The translations under genes and the position numbers were made by a program. DNA of 64,000 nucleotides from Tenacibaculum soleae (GTDB lineage Bacteria; Bacteroidota; Bacteroidia; Flavobacteriales; Flavobacteriaceae). Numbering within the stretch: the stretch's first letter is position 1; every line of letters begins with the position of its first letter. The notes beneath the pieces are model-generated. The model was given only the letters and a program-made list of their open reading frames with translations, did not search any database and was not told the DNA's origin. Location: NCBI RefSeq assembly GCF_001693415.1, contig NZ_MAKX01000002.1, forward strand, positions 412,553 through 476,552, read 5' to 3'. Below, one piece after another: positions 26,787 to 35,874 of this stretch.

Positions 26787-28631
26787 ATGAAAAAGTTACA
26801 GTTTTTACTCTTAGTTTGTATTTTAACATTTACCGTTTCTTGTGGTCAGCAAAAACGATATATATCCTACAAAACTCAAGAGGGTGAAACCATGCGCGAT
26901 ATTGCTAATCGTCTTAATATGAAAACAAAGGATTTATTACGTTTAAATCCTGATGTTGACAGACGGCCAGATGCTAATACCGTAATTGTTATTCCAAACC
27001 CGGAATTAAACAAAGAAAAATCAACCAAAGTTATTGACACTGATGTTGATGATATTAAAGATGAAAATTTAAAAGATAGTAATGAAACATCTGAAGATGA
27101 AAAAGCTTCAGATGTTTTTCAACAAACAATATATGAATACGAAAATCATACTGTAAAAGCAGGAGAAACTGTTTATCGAATTACTAAGCAATATGAGATT
27201 ACTAAAGATGATTTAATTAAATGGAATCCTGAATTTCCAGGAATCGAACGTAATATTTTAAGTATCGGTCAAGTATTAAAAGTTAAGTCGATTGAAAAAA
27301 CAATAACAATTGATAGAAAAGAGGTTTTAAAAAACTTTTTGACACACACTGTTAAAAGTAAAGAAACAGTGTATAGTTTAACTCGTTTTTATAATATTTC
27401 TAAAGATGATTTAATTCGTTTAAATCCAGAATACCCTGGAATTATAAACAATGAATTATCAATTAACCAGTTGTTAAAAATAAAATTAATTGACGAAGTA
27501 AATCCTGATGAAAATTTTCTTTTTTACAAAGATAGCATTCAGCAAGATGCTACCGTTAACCTTAGTATTTTACTTCCTTTTAAAGCTGAGGAATACAAAA
27601 AAACCTCTTACATAAATATTTTTAGTAAAGAAAAAAATAGCTCGGCTCCATTAGCAAATATGGTAACTGATTTTTACACAGGTATTGAAATAGCTGTTGA
27701 TTCAATAAAAAAACAAGGAGTTGATGTTAATGTAACCGTTTTAGACACAGGAAATAGGGGTGAAAATATTACTACTATTATAAATAGTGGAAAGTTAAGT
27801 GATACAGATGTTGTTATTGGTCCTTTTTATTCTGATAAGGCTGAGATAGTTGCTGATAAAATTAATGTTCCAGTTGTATTTCCTCACTTTTCAGGAAAAC
27901 AACAGCATTTTTCTTCTAAAAAACTTATCAAATCAGCTCCAGACAAAGAAAATTACACTGATTATTTAATTTCATATTTAAAAGAGAATTATAGAGGTGA
28001 ACAGGTTTTTGTTGTTGGTGATGGTAAAAAATCTTCTAACAAAAGAGTAAATAAAATTGTTAGTGGTTTAAAAAAGCATGATTCTATCACAAAAGTTCAT
28101 GTTCTAAAACCCGAAAAAGGCTACATAAAACGAGCGCTTTTTACAAAAAAAATGACTACAAAAAAACACAACTGGGTTATCATTACCTCAAATGATTATG
28201 TAGCCATTAGTGATGTTTTAAATAGTATGATAGGAGTGCCTGATGACGTTACGGTGCAAATTTTTGCTATTGAAAAGAACAAAGATTATGATAAAATAGA
28301 TAACAATAAACTAGCAAGCGTTGATTTTACTTATGTATCAAGTTCATTTGAAGACAACACCTCAAGTAATGTAAAGGATTTTAATAAAAAATATTTTGCA
28401 AAAAACAATACATCACCATCTGACTATGCTATAAAAGGTTTTGATATTACCTATGATGTTTTAGTTCGATTAGCTTCTGGAAAAGAATTGACAGATACTT
28501 TTAAAGAAGGCGTTTCCTTTCGTTTAGAAAATAAATTTGACTATCACAAAAAAAACTTTGGTAGTACAAGTAACAGAGGTCTTTTTATAATAAAATACAA
28601 CCAAGACTTAAGTTTAACACGGCTTAAATAA
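26787..28631 (+). CDS. LysM-repeat lipoprotein with a periplasmic-binding-protein-like C-terminal domain
   Basis: The 614-residue product has a lipoprotein signal (TVSCGQ, Cys about residue 19). Three LysM repeats follow: one at about 29-72 (YKTQEGETMRDIANRLN), a second at about 117-170 (HTVKAGETVYRITKQYEI) and a third at about 187-235 (HTVKSKETVYSLTRFYNI). LysM binds N-acetylglucosamine polymers, here peptidoglycan. From about residue 255 on, the sequence has the look of a type I periplasmic-binding fold (NLSILLPFKAEEY, VIGPFYSDKAEIVADKI, VPVVFPHFSG), as in LpoA-like activators of penicillin-binding proteins. A cell-wall role is likely; it follows guaA and ends at a terminator. Confidence 0.82.
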   Translation: MKKLQFLLLVCILTFTVSCGQQKRYISYKTQEGETMRDIANRLNMKTKDLLRLNPDVDRRPDANTVIVIPNPELNKEKSTKVIDTDVDDIKDENLKDSNETSEDEKASDVFQQTIYEYENHTVKAGETVYRITKQYEITKDDLIKWNPEFPGIERNILSIGQVLKVKSIEKTITIDRKEVLKNFLTHTVKSKETVYSLTRFYNISKDDLIRLNPEYPGIINNELSINQLLKIKLIDEVNPDENFLFYKDSIQQDATVNLSILLPFKAEEYKKTSYINIFSKEKNSSAPLANMVTDFYTGIEIAVDSIKKQGVDVNVTVLDTGNRGENITTIINSGKLSDTDVVIGPFYSDKAEIVADKINVPVVFPHFSGKQQHFSSKKLIKSAPDKENYTDYLISYLKENYRGEQVFVVGDGKKSSNKRVNKIVSGLKKHDSITKVHVLKPEKGYIKRALFTKKMTTKKHNWVIITSNDYVAISDVLNSMIGVPDDVTVQIFAIEKNKDYDKIDNNKLASVDFTYVSSSFEDNTSSNVKDFNKKYFAKNNTSPSDYAIKGFDITYDVLVRLASGKELTDTFKEGVSFRLENKFDYHKKNFGSTSNRGLFIIKYNQDLSLTRLK

Positions 28632-28634
28632 AAT

Positions 28635-28667
28635 AAAAAACCTCACATTAAAATGTGAGGTTTTTTA
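28635..28667. terminator. Bidirectional intrinsic terminator
   Basis: Stem AAAAAACCTCACATT/AATGTGAGGTTTTTT with loop AA separates the LysM gene (plus) and rfbB (minus). Confidence 0.87.
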
Positions 28668-28668
28668 T

Positions 28669-29685
28669 TTATTCTTTATCTTTTATATTGCTTAACCATT
28701 CTTGATTATCTAAATACCATTGTATGGTTTTTTTTATACCTTCTTCAAATTGTAACGAAGGCTCCCAACCTAATTCGTTTTTTAATTTACTCGAATCAAT
28801 AGCATATCTATAATCATGACCTGCTCTATCTTTAACATAAGTTAGTAACTTTTCTGAATCTCCTTTATTTCTATTTAATAAAACATCAACTTCTTTTATC
28901 AAAACTTTAATTAAATCGATGTTTTTCCATTCATTATTACCTCCAATATTATAAGTTTCGCCTGAATTCCCTTTATGAAACAATAAATCAATCGCTTTTG
29001 CATGGTCTTCAACGTACAACCAATCTCGAACATTATTCCCTTCTCCATAAATTGGTAATTCTTTATTTTCACATATATTGTTAATAAATAAAGGAATTAA
29101 TTTTTCAGGAAATTGATTTGGCCCGTAATTATTAGAACAATTAGAAATTACCATTGGCAAACCATAGGTATCATGAAATGCTCGTACAAAGTGATCAGAA
29201 GATGCTTTTGATGCCGAATAAGGTGAGTGCGGATCGTAAGCTGTTTGTTCAGTAAAAAAACCTGTTTCTTGTAAAGTTCCATACACCTCATCTGTAGAGA
29301 TATGATAAAAGCGTTTGTCTTTAAAATTAGCTTCCCAACTATTTTTAGCATTTTCTAACAAATTTAATGTTCCGAAAACATTAGTTTTTACAAATGAAAA
29401 AGGGTCAGAAATTGAGCGATCTACATGAGATTCTGCTGCCAAATGAATAACATGTGTTATTTTGTTTTGTTCAAAAATATTTTTCACCAAAACTTCATCA
29501 CAAATATCACCTTTTATAAAAGTGTAATTTTCTCGGTTTTCAACATCTTTTAAATTATCTAAATTTCCTGCGTACGTAAGTAAATCTAAATTAATAATAT
29601 TATAATTTGGATAACTGTTTACAAATAATCGTACCACGTGCGAACCTATAAAACCTGCGCCACCTGTAATTAAAATATTCTTCAT
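28669..29685 (-). CDS. rfbB: dTDP-glucose 4,6-dehydratase
   Basis: RfbB makes dTDP-4-keto-6-deoxyglucose. This extended short-chain dehydrogenase has the NAD motif TGGAGFIGSHV (about residues 7-17), DLLTYAGNL, the catalytic STDEVYG with Asp-Glu, and YSASK with Tyr and Lys. Other RfbB-type stretches are NYGPNQFPEKLIPL and YVKDRAGHDYRYAID. ATG 29685 (MKNILITGG) is chosen over an in-frame codon 30 bases upstream, because no family member extends there and a -7 element (TAACTTTG, minus strand, 29713-29720) lies in that interval. It is the last gene of the polysaccharide region. Confidence 0.95.
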   Translation of the reverse strand: MKNILITGGAGFIGSHVVRLFVNSYPNYNIINLDLLTYAGNLDNLKDVENRENYTFIKGDICDEVLVKNIFEQNKITHVIHLAAESHVDRSISDPFSFVKTNVFGTLNLLENAKNSWEANFKDKRFYHISTDEVYGTLQETGFFTEQTAYDPHSPYSASKASSDHFVRAFHDTYGLPMVISNCSNNYGPNQFPEKLIPLFINNICENKELPIYGEGNNVRDWLYVEDHAKAIDLLFHKGNSGETYNIGGNNEWKNIDLIKVLIKEVDVLLNRNKGDSEKLLTYVKDRAGHDYRYAIDSSKLKNELGWEPSLQFEEGIKKTIQWYLDNQEWLSNIKDKE

Positions 29686-29712
29686 GTAAGATTTAATTCT
29701 TTTTAGTACTGT

Positions 29713-29720
29713 CAAAGTTA
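29713..29720 (-). promoter_or_regulatory. Candidate -7 element of rfbB
   Basis: CAAAGTTA on the plus strand reads TAACTTTG on the minus strand, a match to TAnnTTTG 27 bases before the rfbB ATG. Confidence 0.5.
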
Positions 29721-29807
29721 CTAATAAATAAACAGAGTTTCTGATTTAAAAACAGATTGGAAAGCTAGTTTTTACGGTCTAATAATGTAAAACCTTGTAT
29801 GGAAGAT

Positions 29808-29837
29808 ATGCTGAAATAAATTCAACATGTCGAAAGG
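29808..29837. repeat. Short intergenic palindromic repeat
   Basis: The arms ATGCTGAA and TTCAACAT surround ATAAA (29808-29828), with 7 of 8 pairs, followed by GTCGAAAGG. The ATAAATTCA core recurs at 30644-30658, and the GTCGAAAGGT tail recurs at 59525-59534. It lies in the 201-base gap between rfbC and rfbB, which is otherwise empty except for the rfbB -7 element. Confidence 0.5.
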
Positions 29838-29886
29838 TTATTTAAACTAAGATTACAGAACTAAAAACAGACAATAACTAATGTGT

Positions 29887-30441
29887 TTAATACATAAACG
29901 GTGTTTTAAACTCTTTTAAAGTTGGTAGTAATTCATCTTTTGATGATAAAATAATTTCTTTTGGATTGATTTTCCAATCAATATTTAAGTCAGAATCATT
30001 GTATATAATTCCAGCATCACACTCTGGCGTATACCAATTATCAACTTTATAGGCAAAAACGGCTTCTTCAGACAGGGTTACAAAAGCGTGTGCAAATCCT
30101 CGTGGAATAAATAATTGTTTTTTATTTTCATCCGATAATTCTACCGCTACATGTTTACCATAAGTAGGTGAATTTTTACGTATATCTACTGCAATATCTA
30201 AAACCTTACCTTGAATACAACGTACTAATTTTGCTTGTGCAAAAGGCGGTTTTTGAAAATGAAATCCTCTTAACGTGCCGAAAACTGATTTCGACTCGTT
30301 GTCTTGTACAAAATTTATAGTACCTAGCTGTTCGTTGAATTTTTGTTGATTGAAAGACTCAAAAAAATAACCTCTTTCATCTTTAAAGACGCGAGGTTCA
30401 ATAATTACAACATCTTGAATTTCAGTTCTAGTAAAAATCAT
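29887..30441 (-). CDS. rfbC: dTDP-4-dehydrorhamnose 3,5-epimerase
   Basis: RfbC epimerises dTDP-4-keto-6-deoxyglucose at C3 and C5 to dTDP-4-keto-L-rhamnose. The 184-residue cupin shows VFKDERGYFFESFN, LRGFHFQKPPFAQAKLVRC (catalytic His region), GKVLDIAVDIRKNSPTYGK, IPRGFAHAFVTLSE and YKVDNWYTPECD. Its own -7 element (TAAATTTG, minus, 30464-30471) is present. The reductase RfbD that would finish dTDP-L-rhamnose is not in the window. Confidence 0.95.
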   Translation of the reverse strand: MIFTRTEIQDVVIIEPRVFKDERGYFFESFNQQKFNEQLGTINFVQDNESKSVFGTLRGFHFQKPPFAQAKLVRCIQGKVLDIAVDIRKNSPTYGKHVAVELSDENKKQLFIPRGFAHAFVTLSEEAVFAYKVDNWYTPECDAGIIYNDSDLNIDWKINPKEIILSSKDELLPTLKEFKTPFMY

Positions 30442-30463
30442 TCGGATTATTTTAATAACGAAT

Positions 30464-30471
30464 CAAATTTA
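30464..30471 (-). promoter_or_regulatory. Candidate -7 element of rfbC
   Basis: CAAATTTA on the plus strand reads TAAATTTG on the minus strand, 22 bases before the rfbC ATG. Confidence 0.55.
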
Positions 30472-30571
30472 CTAATAATAAATGATGTGAAGCTGAATTA
30501 AATACAGCATGCTGCGACTTTTTAGTTTAATTCTTTTACTAAATTGAATAAGTATTCCCTATCATTTATAA

Positions 30572-30669
30572 CAAGTAGCCTCATATCAACCTGAACTTGT
30601 TTCAGGTTCGCATTGCAACAACGCAATCTTGTATGTGATTCTTAAATAAATTCAGAATGACGCTACTTG
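30572..30669. repeat. Cloverleaf-like inverted-repeat element between rfbA and rfbC
   Basis: Outer arms CAAGTAGCCTCAT (30572-30584) and ATGACGCTACTTG (30657-30669) pair at 12 of 13 positions. Inside lie three smaller hairpins: ACCTGAA/TTCAGGT (about 30590-30607), ATTGC/GCAAT (about 30612-30627) and ATTCTTAA/TTCAGAAT (about 30638-30658, one mismatch, sharing two bases with the outer arm). The element fills much of a 262-base gap with no ORF. Confidence 0.6.
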
Positions 30670-30703
30670 CAATATTGAGTAATGAATTTAAACGAATCTA
30701 TTA

Positions 30704-31579
30704 TTACTCTTTCACTAAATTCAATAGATATTGTCCGTAACCATTTTTACTTAAAGGTGCTGCTAATTTTTTCACCTGTTCTTTGGTTATATACCCCATA
30801 TATAAGGCTATTTCCTCTAAACAAGCTACTTTTAATCCTTGACGCTTTTCAATGGTTTCGATAAACTGACTTGCCTCAAGTAAAGAATCATGTGTACCAG
30901 TATCTAACCAAGCAAATCCTCTTCCCATCAACGCTACTTTTAAATTATTTTCTAATAAATAATGTTGATTTATCGAAGTAATTTCTAACTCACCTCTTTT
31001 AGATGGTTTTACTTTTTTTGCTACTTTAATTACATTATTAGGATAAAAATACAAACCGACCACCGCATAATTCGACTTCGGATGCTCTGGTTTTTCAATT
31101 ATCGACAAGGCATTTCCCTTTTCATCAAAATCTACCACACCATAACGTTGTGCTTCTTTTACATAATAACCAAAAACAGTTGCTTTTTTGTCATTTATAA
31201 CATTATATTTTGCTGTTTGTAACATTTCAGGTAATCCGTGGCCATAAAAAATATTATCTCCTAAAATTAAACAAACATCATCATTACCTATAAAATCTTC
31301 ACCTATAATAAAAGCCTGAGCTAATCCATCTGGAGAGGGTTGTTCGGCATAACTTAATTGGATTCCTAAACCGGTTCCATTACCTAATAATTTTTCAAAA
31401 TTAGGTAAATCATCAGGTGTTGATATAATTAAAACTTCGTTAATACCCGCCAACATCAATACCGACAATGGATAATAAATCATCGGTTTATCATAAACAG
31501 GGAGTAGTTGTTTTGAGACTCCTTTTGTTATCGGATATAAGCGAGTTCCTGAACCGCCTGCTAGTATAATTCCTTTCAT
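30704..31579 (-). CDS. rfbA: Glucose-1-phosphate thymidylyltransferase
   Basis: RfbA makes dTDP-glucose, the first step toward dTDP-deoxysugars. The 291-residue nucleotidyltransferase starts [16 protein letters not shown], then [29 protein letters not shown] and [23 protein letters not shown] 31579 is chosen over an in-frame codon 48 bases upstream inside the galE end, because the family begins at MKGIILAGG. It is 23 bases downstream of galE, so these two form one transcript. Confidence 0.96.
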   Translation of the reverse strand: MKGIILAGGSGTRLYPITKGVSKQLLPVYDKPMIYYPLSVLMLAGINEVLIISTPDDLPNFEKLLGNGTGLGIQLSYAEQPSPDGLAQAFIIGEDFIGNDDVCLILGDNIFYGHGLPEMLQTAKYNVINDKKATVFGYYVKEAQRYGVVDFDEKGNALSIIEKPEHPKSNYAVVGLYFYPNNVIKVAKKVKPSKRGELEITSINQHYLLENNLKVALMGRGFAWLDTGTHDSLLEASQFIETIEKRQGLKVACLEEIALYMGYITKEQVKKLAAPLSKNGYGQYLLNLVKE

Positions 31580-31602
31580 AGGGCTATTATAACATTTCCT
31601 AA

Positions 31603-32610
31603 TTATTTTTTTTCTTGCCATTTCCACGCAGAAAGCAATCCTTCTTCAAGCGTTTTTTCGGCTGTCCACCCTAAAATTTCGTTTGCTTTTGTAGTATCTG
31701 CATAGGCTGCAGTGATATCCCCTTCTCTTCGTGAAACAATTTTGTAGTTTACTTGTTTATTAGTTACTTGTTCAAAAGAATTAATAACCTCCATCACAGA
31801 AGTTCCTTTACCCGTACCAATATTAAATACTTCGTACTTTAAGTTACTTTTGTTTTTAAGCAAACGTTGTAATGCAGTAACATGGGCTTTAGCCAAATCT
31901 ACCACATGTATATAATCTCTAACAGCTGTTCCGTCCTTTGTAGGATAGTCATCACCGAAAACTGCCAATTCTTTTCGAATACCGGCTGCTGTTTGTGTTA
32001 CAAAAGGAATAAGGTTTTGAGGGATACCGATTGGTAATTCTCCTATTTTTATAGATTCGTGTGCGCCTATTGGATTAAAATAACGTAATGCAATAGCTCT
32101 AATATCATATGCCTTAGAGCATTCTTCTATTATTTCTTCACCAACTTTTTTGGTGTTACCATATGGCGATTCTGCTTTTTTTACCGGTGCATTTTCTGTA
32201 ATTGGCAACTCATCTGCCTGACCATATACCGTGCATGACGAACTGAATATAAAGTTATTTACTTTTGATGCCTTCATTTCTTGCAATAAATATACTAAGC
32301 TATTTATATTATTTTCATAATACTTTAAAGGATCAGTTACACTCTCGCCAACAGCTTTAGATGCGGCAAAATGTATTACACCATCAACTGTATTTTGTAA
32401 AAAGAAGTTTGCTACGTCTTTTTTATTTCGTAAATCTATTTGAAAAAATACTGGTTTAACACCTGTAATTTCAGTGATTTGGTCCACTACTTCTATTTTA
32501 CTATTAGATAAATTATCTATAATTAAAACTTCGTATCCTGATTTTTGCAAGTCTACTACAACATGCGAACCTATAAAACCCAAACCACCAGTTACTAAAA
32601 TGTTTTTCAT
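31603..32610 (-). CDS. galE: UDP-glucose 4-epimerase
   Basis: GalE interconverts UDP-glucose and UDP-galactose. The 335 residues include the NAD motif [48 protein letters not shown] (catalytic Tyr and Lys), [16 protein letters not shown] and [13 protein letters not shown]. The GalE-type [15 protein letters not shown] and [14 protein letters not shown] segments make this the genuine 4-epimerase rather than a general epimerase. A -7 element precedes it; rfbA follows. Confidence 0.95.
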   Translation of the reverse strand: MKNILVTGGLGFIGSHVVVDLQKSGYEVLIIDNLSNSKIEVVDQITEITGVKPVFFQIDLRNKKDVANFFLQNTVDGVIHFAASKAVGESVTDPLKYYENNINSLVYLLQEMKASKVNNFIFSSSCTVYGQADELPITENAPVKKAESPYGNTKKVGEEIIEECSKAYDIRAIALRYFNPIGAHESIKIGELPIGIPQNLIPFVTQTAAGIRKELAVFGDDYPTKDGTAVRDYIHVVDLAKAHVTALQRLLKNKSNLKYEVFNIGTGKGTSVMEVINSFEQVTNKQVNYKIVSRREGDITAAYADTTKANEILGWTAEKTLEEGLLSAWKWQEKK

Positions 32611-32633
32611 AGTCTTCTGCTCTTTTTTAAAAA

Positions 32634-32641
32634 CAAAAGTA
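32634..32641 (-). promoter_or_regulatory. Candidate -7 element of galE-rfbA
   Basis: CAAAAGTA on the plus strand reads TACTTTTG on the minus strand, 23 bases before the galE ATG. Confidence 0.5.
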
Positions 32642-32646
32642 CTATT

Positions 32647-33621
32647 TTAATTACTATTCATCGTGAAAACAATCTGAACAGTCTTAAATAGTATTTTAAC
32701 ATCCAATTTCCATGAGTACTTTTTTATATAATATAAGTCATACTCTAACTTCTTTAAATTTTCTTCGGGTGTAGCTTTCGGCATATGTATTTGCGCCCAG
32801 CCAGACACCCCTGGTCTTATCATATGTCTTAAATTGAAAAAAGGATTCTCTTTACTATACTCTTCTACATATTTAGGCTGTTCTGGCCTTGGGCCTATTA
32901 AACTCATATGCCCCATAAGAATATTATAAAACTGAGGTAATTCATCTATTTTAGACAATCTTAAGAATTTACCAACCGGAGTAATTCGGTTATCATTTTT
33001 AACAGTAAATCCACCTTCATTATTTTCCATAGTACGTATTTTGTATATTTTAAACTCTTTACCTTCTCTACCGATGCGTATTTGTGAGTAAAACATATTT
33101 CCTTTTGAGCTTATTTTTGTTAAAAAACACCCTAAAATAGTTAATGGTAAAACAAGTGGTAACACTGTTAAGGAAAACAAAGTATCAAAACCTCTTTTAA
33201 AAAATGTAAATCTTCTTTTCCTATTAAGACTAAATATTTCATCTGAAAAATATTGATTATCTTGAATTTTTATAATTGGAATTCTTTTATTCACACATTC
33301 ATAAAAATTTTCTGAATCATATATTTCAATACCCAACAAACGCAAATTAACTAATTCATTAACTTCTTTATTAGATAATTGGTTTAATTGTGTTTTCTCA
33401 AAAACAACAACTTTTATGTTACTTTCTTTTATATAGCAAGTAATTGCTTTGTCTTGTAAATTTAAATCTTTATGAAAAACAACTTCATACTTATCAGATA
33501 TTTTACCACTCGTCAATAGCTTATCTAATGATTTATTTAAGTTTACAAATAAACATTTTTCTTTTTTAATCATCACCACGCTTCTTACAATTTCATTTTG
33601 CTTTAAGGTAATCAAATTCAT
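32647..33621 (-). CDS. Initiating sugar transferase (WcaJ/PglC-type)
   Basis: The enzyme should transfer the first sugar-1-phosphate from a UDP-sugar to undecaprenyl phosphate, starting the repeat unit. The C-terminal ~190 residues are the bacterial sugar transferase domain. A reentrant hydrophobic helix (FSLTVLPLVLPLTILGCFL) is followed by IRIGREGKEFKIYKIRTM, RLSKIDELPQFYNILMGHMS, LIGPRPEQPKYV and RPGVSGWAQIH. The N-terminal ~130 residues are soluble and do not show the four spans of WcaJ; they look like a degraded or response-regulator-like domain. Two in-frame ATGs may serve as start (33621 or 33573). A weak -7 match (TAATTTAG, minus, 33647-33654) precedes it. Confidence 0.88.
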   Translation of the reverse strand: MNLITLKQNEIVRSVVMIKKEKCLFVNLNKSLDKLLTSGKISDKYEVVFHKDLNLQDKAITCYIKESNIKVVVFEKTQLNQLSNKEVNELVNLRLLGIEIYDSENFYECVNKRIPIIKIQDNQYFSDEIFSLNRKRRFTFFKRGFDTLFSLTVLPLVLPLTILGCFLTKISSKGNMFYSQIRIGREGKEFKIYKIRTMENNEGGFTVKNDNRITPVGKFLRLSKIDELPQFYNILMGHMSLIGPRPEQPKYVEEYSKENPFFNLRHMIRPGVSGWAQIHMPKATPEENLKKLEYDLYYIKKYSWKLDVKILFKTVQIVFTMNSN

Positions 33622-33812
33622 TTTATTTCTTTTCTAGCTTTTTTTGCTAAATTAAGGATAATTTTACATTCTTTTAAGAAGATATATTGAGTAAAAACTA
33701 TTTGGTAAATTTTAATAATGGATTAATTAAGATATAACAATTTAGTTCTAAAATCATTTTTTAGAATTAGAATTAACTCCTCTTTATATTAAATCCCCTT
33801 TTTTATAATAAT

Positions 33813-34619
33813 TTAACTTCTATCTTTTTTATAAATATACGCTCCAACTGACTTTGGCATTAATCTGAAAATAAATTTAGCTAAGATTTTAGGTAATTGA
33901 TTATATTTTTTAAAATGTTTCATTAATGAAATTGATACGTTTAACTCATTTGTATAATTAGATACAGAGTTTCGCTTTATAAGATAATCCTTAGCTACTC
34001 TAAAATAGAGTAATGGTTCGTTTATATTCGCTAAAACAATATGTTTCTTTAGAGCTCTAGCCCACAGTTCATAATCTTGTGCTTTTAAAAAAGTTTCATT
34101 ATAATTACCTACCCTATTAAAAAACTCTTTTTTAAAAGCTACCGTTGGATGATTAAGTGGATTTCTGGTAATAGAATACTTAATAATTTCTTTATGTCCT
34201 ATCGGCATTTTCTTTTCTCTAATTGTTTTCCCCTCTTCATCAATTTCAATTAAATTACTACCTACAATAAGTGCATTGTTATTCTCTAAAAAATCAACCT
34301 GCGTACTTACCCTATTTAGTGCACAAACGTCATCACTATCCATTCTAAAGATATAGAGCTCATTTTCTAATACTTCAATTAATCGATTCAGTGTATAAGC
34401 CAATCCTTTATTTGAATCATTGCGAATAGTTTTGTAGAAAAAATCTTGATTTTCTGTTATGTAATTATTTAATTCATCTGTCAATTCACCATCTATTCCC
34501 AAATAAATATTAATATTTTGAAAACCATAATCTTGGTTAATGATAGAATTAATAGATCTTTTAAAAAAATCTAATCTCTCTTTTTTATATACAGTAATTA
34601 AAAAAGCTATTTTTTCCAT
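33813..34619 (-). CDS. Glycosyltransferase family 2
   Basis: This 268-residue inverting GT-A glycosyltransferase adds a sugar to the lipid-linked repeat. The nucleotide-sugar fold starts at AFLITVYKKERLDFFKRSIN. The metal-binding DxD is RMDSDDVC (about residues 95-102), and the acceptor region is RNPLNHPTVAFKKEFF then FLKAQDYELWARALK, with the ED-like catalytic base in QDYELW. It ends with a basic tail. The gene is 3 bases after the propeller gene. A 191-base gap follows with an AT-rich hairpin TTCTAAAA/TTTTAGAA (33746-33766) that may weakly terminate. Confidence 0.88.
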   Translation of the reverse strand: MEKIAFLITVYKKERLDFFKRSINSIINQDYGFQNINIYLGIDGELTDELNNYITENQDFFYKTIRNDSNKGLAYTLNRLIEVLENELYIFRMDSDDVCALNRVSTQVDFLENNNALIVGSNLIEIDEEGKTIREKKMPIGHKEIIKYSITRNPLNHPTVAFKKEFFNRVGNYNETFLKAQDYELWARALKKHIVLANINEPLLYFRVAKDYLIKRNSVSNYTNELNVSISLMKHFKKYNQLPKILAKFIFRLMPKSVGAYIYKKDRS

Positions 34620-34622
34620 ATA

Positions 34623-35873
34623 CTATATATCCATTATATAAAGTCCTCGTTTTCCTTCATGCACACTATCAAAAAAGACTTTACTCCCATCTAAACTAAA
34701 CCTGGGATGTAAATCACATCTAGTTTGTTTATAATAACTTAGAGACTCATAAAAATCTCCCATCGTAAGTAATTTATCCTTTTTTAGATCTAATATGAAT
34801 AACCCTTTCATTCTTGATTTATTAGGGTAGGTATCAAACAAAACTTTATCATTTAAAAATGAAGGATGACCGTCTCCAAAAACTTTCAACTTTTCATTTA
34901 ATATAACTTTAGTTGAATCAATTACATTAATAGTATAATATTGATCACCTCGTTTTTCGTCTCTTAAAAATGCTATTATTTCATTATTACTCTTCCAACA
35001 GCAATGACTTACCATACCATCATCGGCTATAATCCTCAAATTTTCTCCATCAACATCACAAACATACAAAGTTTCAAACCTTTTATTACCTTGAGAATAC
35101 CATCTATGCATAAACATAATTTTATTATTTAATGGAGATATCATAACATGATTAAACGTGTGTTTCGCATTATTCATTGAGTTTTTGAAGTTAAAATTAA
35201 TAACATCTTCCAGTGAGATTATTTTTGTTCTTTTACCACTAACTAAATCAACATAAAGCAAAGCATCAGAATTATCATGCCAGTCAATAGTGTTTTTTCT
35301 ATTAGAATAAGCATAATCACCACCATCTACACGGAGTCTTTCAAAATTTAATGAAATTCCAAATGTACTACAAGCATCATAAATCGGCATATCAACAATT
35401 CTCGAGCTTTTATTAAGTATATCATAAATTTTTGACTTATAAGTACTTGATTTATTATCGAATATATTGAATATAAACCTATTATTATCTAACCACATTA
35501 ATTTAGCGCCTTGCTGCCAATTGTATGAATATGTTTTATCTATTACTTTGTATTCCTTGTTTCTAACATTATAAAGTACAATTGATATAGCCTTTTTACT
35601 GTTTGGTAAACTCTTAGTAGAAAAATTTACAGAATGAAAAACTATATAAGAATTATCAACATTAATCGGGGAATTGTCATAATACCCAAAAAATGACTCT
35701 TCATTATCATAACTGATTTTTTGAATTCTGTATGGTGTTTTGCTTTTGTAATCCTTTTTATACAAGACATAATTCAACCATAAATAGACTTTCTTTATTA
35801 ATGCTTTTAATTTAGGGAAACTTGAAACAAACTTCGCTACCTCTCTCTCGAATGTTGAATATTTATTTGACAT
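34623..35873 (-). CDS. Predicted beta-propeller protein of the polysaccharide locus, function unknown
   Basis: The 416-residue protein has no signal peptide or membrane span, so it is probably cytoplasmic. From about residue 60 it consists of repeated four-strand blades with the 'position, display, DGxxL' look of TolB/oligogalacturonate-lyase-like propellers. Examples are FFGYYDNSPINVDNSYIVFH, MISPLNNKIMFMHRW, DVDGENLRIIADDG, GDGHPSFLNDKVLFDTYP and CDLHPRFSLDGSKVFFDS. Several histidines recur at blade starts (His242, His290, His336, His389), a pattern that could bind a metal. It lies between two GT2 genes with 1-3 base gaps. A modifying or lyase-like role is inference; no named family is certain. 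Confidence 0.75.
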   Translation of the reverse strand: MSNKYSTFEREVAKFVSSFPKLKALIKKVYLWLNYVLYKKDYKSKTPYRIQKISYDNEESFFGYYDNSPINVDNSYIVFHSVNFSTKSLPNSKKAISIVLYNVRNKEYKVIDKTYSYNWQQGAKLMWLDNNRFIFNIFDNKSSTYKSKIYDILNKSSRIVDMPIYDACSTFGISLNFERLRVDGGDYAYSNRKNTIDWHDNSDALLYVDLVSGKRTKIISLEDVINFNFKNSMNNAKHTFNHVMISPLNNKIMFMHRWYSQGNKRFETLYVCDVDGENLRIIADDGMVSHCCWKSNNEIIAFLRDEKRGDQYYTINVIDSTKVILNEKLKVFGDGHPSFLNDKVLFDTYPNKSRMKGLFILDLKKDKLLTMGDFYESLSYYKQTRCDLHPRFSLDGSKVFFDSVHEGKRGLYIMDI

Positions 35874-35874
35874 A

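Noticed and set aside
29686..29715. N-terminal extension of RfbB
   Set aside because: RfbB proteins begin close to the NAD motif; the extension overlaps a -7 element.
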